Assembly (NCBI GenBank): GCA_045132775.1
Contig: JBGUSX010000153.1
Span: 1-6,960 of the forward strand
DNA: 6,960 bases
Source of the DNA: SVTX01 sp045132775
GTDB taxonomy: Bacteria > Bacillota > Clostridia > Oscillospirales > CAG-272
Direction: 5' to 3'
Position numbers and translations under genes: made by a program. Below the pieces are notes generated by a model. The model had not been told where the DNA came from, made no database searches, and saw only the letters and a program-made list of their open reading frames with translations. Each line of letters starts with the position of its first letter. The stretch's first letter is position 1. Below are positions 6,549 through 6,960 of the stretch, piece after piece.

Positions 6549-6555
6549 GGTCCGA

Positions 6556-6655
6556 GCAACGCGGTGCGTTGCGGTGATATTTTCGCTCTGCGAAAGTGAT
6601 ATTGCGCGTGCGCAGTGATATTCGCGCTGTGCGCGAGTGATATGCCGCAGGCGGC
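6556..6655 (+). repeat. Array of five hairpins separated by four exact GTGATAT spacers
   Basis: GTGATAT occurs at 6574-6580, 6596-6602, 6615-6621 and 6637-6643. The intervals and flanks are different perfect short hairpins: GCAACGC-ggt-GCGTTGC (6556-6572), TTTCGC-tct-GCGAAA (6581-6595), TGCGC-gt-GCGCA (6603-6614), TCGCGC-tgt-GCGCGA (6622-6636) and GCCGC-ag-GCGGC (6644-6655). The spacer is constant while the stem sequences are unrelated, so the conserved property of the stems is self-complementarity. The function is unknown. The array lies 100-200 bp upstream of the lipoprotein gene. Confidence 0.85.
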
Positions 6656-6699
6656 GTTGGAATTACGGTGTAGGTTTATTTGACAAATCGAAGTTTATC

Positions 6700-6726
6700 G
6701 GTGGCTTGGAGCCGTCCCGCGACCCC
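6700..6726 (+). repeat. 27-bp direct repeat, copy 2
   Basis: Second copy of the repeat at 6522-6548, with two mismatches near its left end (GGTGGCTTGG here against GGTGATTTGG). It is preceded by the imperfect AT-rich dyad GACAAATCGAAGTTTATC (6682-6699), which resembles the AT-rich dyads of the palindromic elements at 124-139 and 6817-6834. Confidence 0.8.
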
Positions 6727-6737
6727 ACCCCTCCCCC

Positions 6738-6780
6738 GACATCCGCACGCGGATGTCCCCCCCTCGCGTCCCCGAGGGGG
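6738..6780 (+). repeat. Two-hairpin palindromic element
   Basis: GACATCCGC-ac-GCGGATGTC (6738-6757) is a perfect 9-bp stem. It is followed by CCCCCTCG-cgtccc-CGAGGGGG (6759-6780), an 8-bp stem, and then AGAAG. The layout of two adjacent GC-rich hairpins matches the elements at 62-114 and 6839-6890, although the stem sequences differ. Confidence 0.75.
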
Positions 6781-6816
6781 AGAAGAGCGAGGTTGATTTT
6801 GGGGTTGGTGCTAATT

Positions 6817-6890
6817 GATAAATTGCAATTTGTCGAATAGCCTTCTCCAACGGAGAAGGGGGACCACGAAGTGGTGGATGAGGAGGTCGC
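6817..6890 (-). repeat. Palindromic (REP/MITE-like) element, right copy, inverted relative to 62-139
   Basis: Reading left to right: an AT-rich dyad containing the perfect palindrome AAATTGCAATTT (6820-6831), AGCC, hairpin CCTTCTCC-aac-GGAGAAGG (6841-6859), hairpin ACCAC-gaa-GTGGT (6863-6875), then GGATGAGGAGGTCGC. The reverse complement matches the left-end element in sequence and order. Stem differences between the copies are compensated on the opposite strand of each stem, which supports a conserved folded RNA or DNA structure. Confidence 0.8.
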
Positions 6891-6932
6891 CATCAGGGTG
6901 TGCGCCACGGGAATTTTGTAGATTTTGTATTG

Positions 6933-6960
6933 TGGCACAAGGATTCTTTTGCAACGAAAC
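6933..6960 (+). repeat. 28-bp direct repeat, right copy
   Basis: Matches bases 1-28 at 25 of 28 positions in the same orientation, ending in TGCAACGAAAC. It is cut by the window edge. Together with the left copy it brackets both genes and the inverted palindromic elements. The divergence suggests an old duplication or a dispersed repeat family rather than a fresh target-site duplication. Confidence 0.7.

Larger units (their letters stand above)
6457..6960. other. Gene-free repeat mosaic upstream of the lipoprotein gene
   Basis: No coding region can be supported here. The stretch contains, left to right: an AT-rich block (6481-6520), a direct repeat (6522-6548), the GTGATAT hairpin array (6556-6655), an AT-rich imperfect dyad (6682-6699), the second copy of the direct repeat (6700-6726), a two-hairpin element (6738-6780), the inverted copy of the left-end palindromic element (6817-6890) and the right copy of the terminal direct repeat (6933-6960). 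Short open frames exist on both strands but consist of repeat sequence. I see no good promoter or ribosome binding site for the gene that starts near 6456. Confidence 0.7.

Noticed and set aside
6556..6655. GTGATAT array as a CRISPR
   Set aside because: The repeat is only 7 bp and every intervening sequence is a palindrome, unlike CRISPR repeats and spacers. No cas genes are present.
6661..6690. Minus-strand promoter TTGTCA ... TAATTC for the lipoprotein gene
   Set aside because: The spacing is 15 bp, both boxes are weak, and the sequence belongs to a repeat element.
6637..6938. Short open frames on both strands near the right end
   Set aside because: They consist wholly of palindromic and direct repeat sequence, and no ribosome binding site supports them.

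Overview
The window looks like a fragment of a Bacillota (Clostridia-type, probably gut commensal) chromosome. The reasons are a clean TTGACT/TAAAAT promoter, a strong GGAGGT ribosome binding site, a lipobox followed by a long Pro/Thr/Glu-rich tether, large beta-helix proteins, and abundant palindromic intergenic repeats. This is inference from style, not a species identification. All genes lie on the minus strand. There are no RNA genes, recombinases or transposases.

Reading in gene direction (right to left), 6960-6457 is a gene-free block of about 500 bp made of palindromic and direct repeats. It includes five small hairpins separated by four exact GTGATAT spacers. Next, 6456-2647 holds one large gene for a predicted surface lipoprotein. 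It has a lipobox, 14 eight-residue Pro/Thr repeats, and a long right-handed parallel beta-helix with GH110-like motifs and a Cys/Asp-rich insert. The gene is currently split into two open halves (6456-4723 and 4698-2647). A 10-bp-stem terminator follows (2632-2607). Then come an inverted-repeat operator candidate, a promoter, and a second gene (2437-143) for a 764-residue paralogue with no secretion signal. A palindromic repeat element lies just downstream (139-62). A copy of it in the opposite orientation sits at 6817-6890, so the two genes are bracketed by inverted copies. A 28-bp direct repeat lies at both extreme ends of the window.

The main discovery is why the large gene is split. Both halves are in the same reading frame, and the only disruption is a segment of about 110 bp (roughly 4691-4800) lying in the opposite orientation. 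Read on the plus strand, that segment encodes the beta-helix stretch that is missing from the lipoprotein and present in the paralogue (YAYG ... NVTVKGLTVG, against YAYG ... NVNISGLTLS). Flipping it restores one uninterrupted frame of 1269 codons. The ends share only the 4-bp inverted repeat AGCC/GGCT. The segment could be an intragenic switch, a one-off inversion mutation, or an amplification or assembly artefact. Raw reads across the two junctions would decide.

The two proteins are paralogues over nearly their whole length and probably act on related carbohydrate substrates. One would be anchored outside the membrane and the other would be cytoplasmic. The enzymatic assignment is inferred from motifs only.
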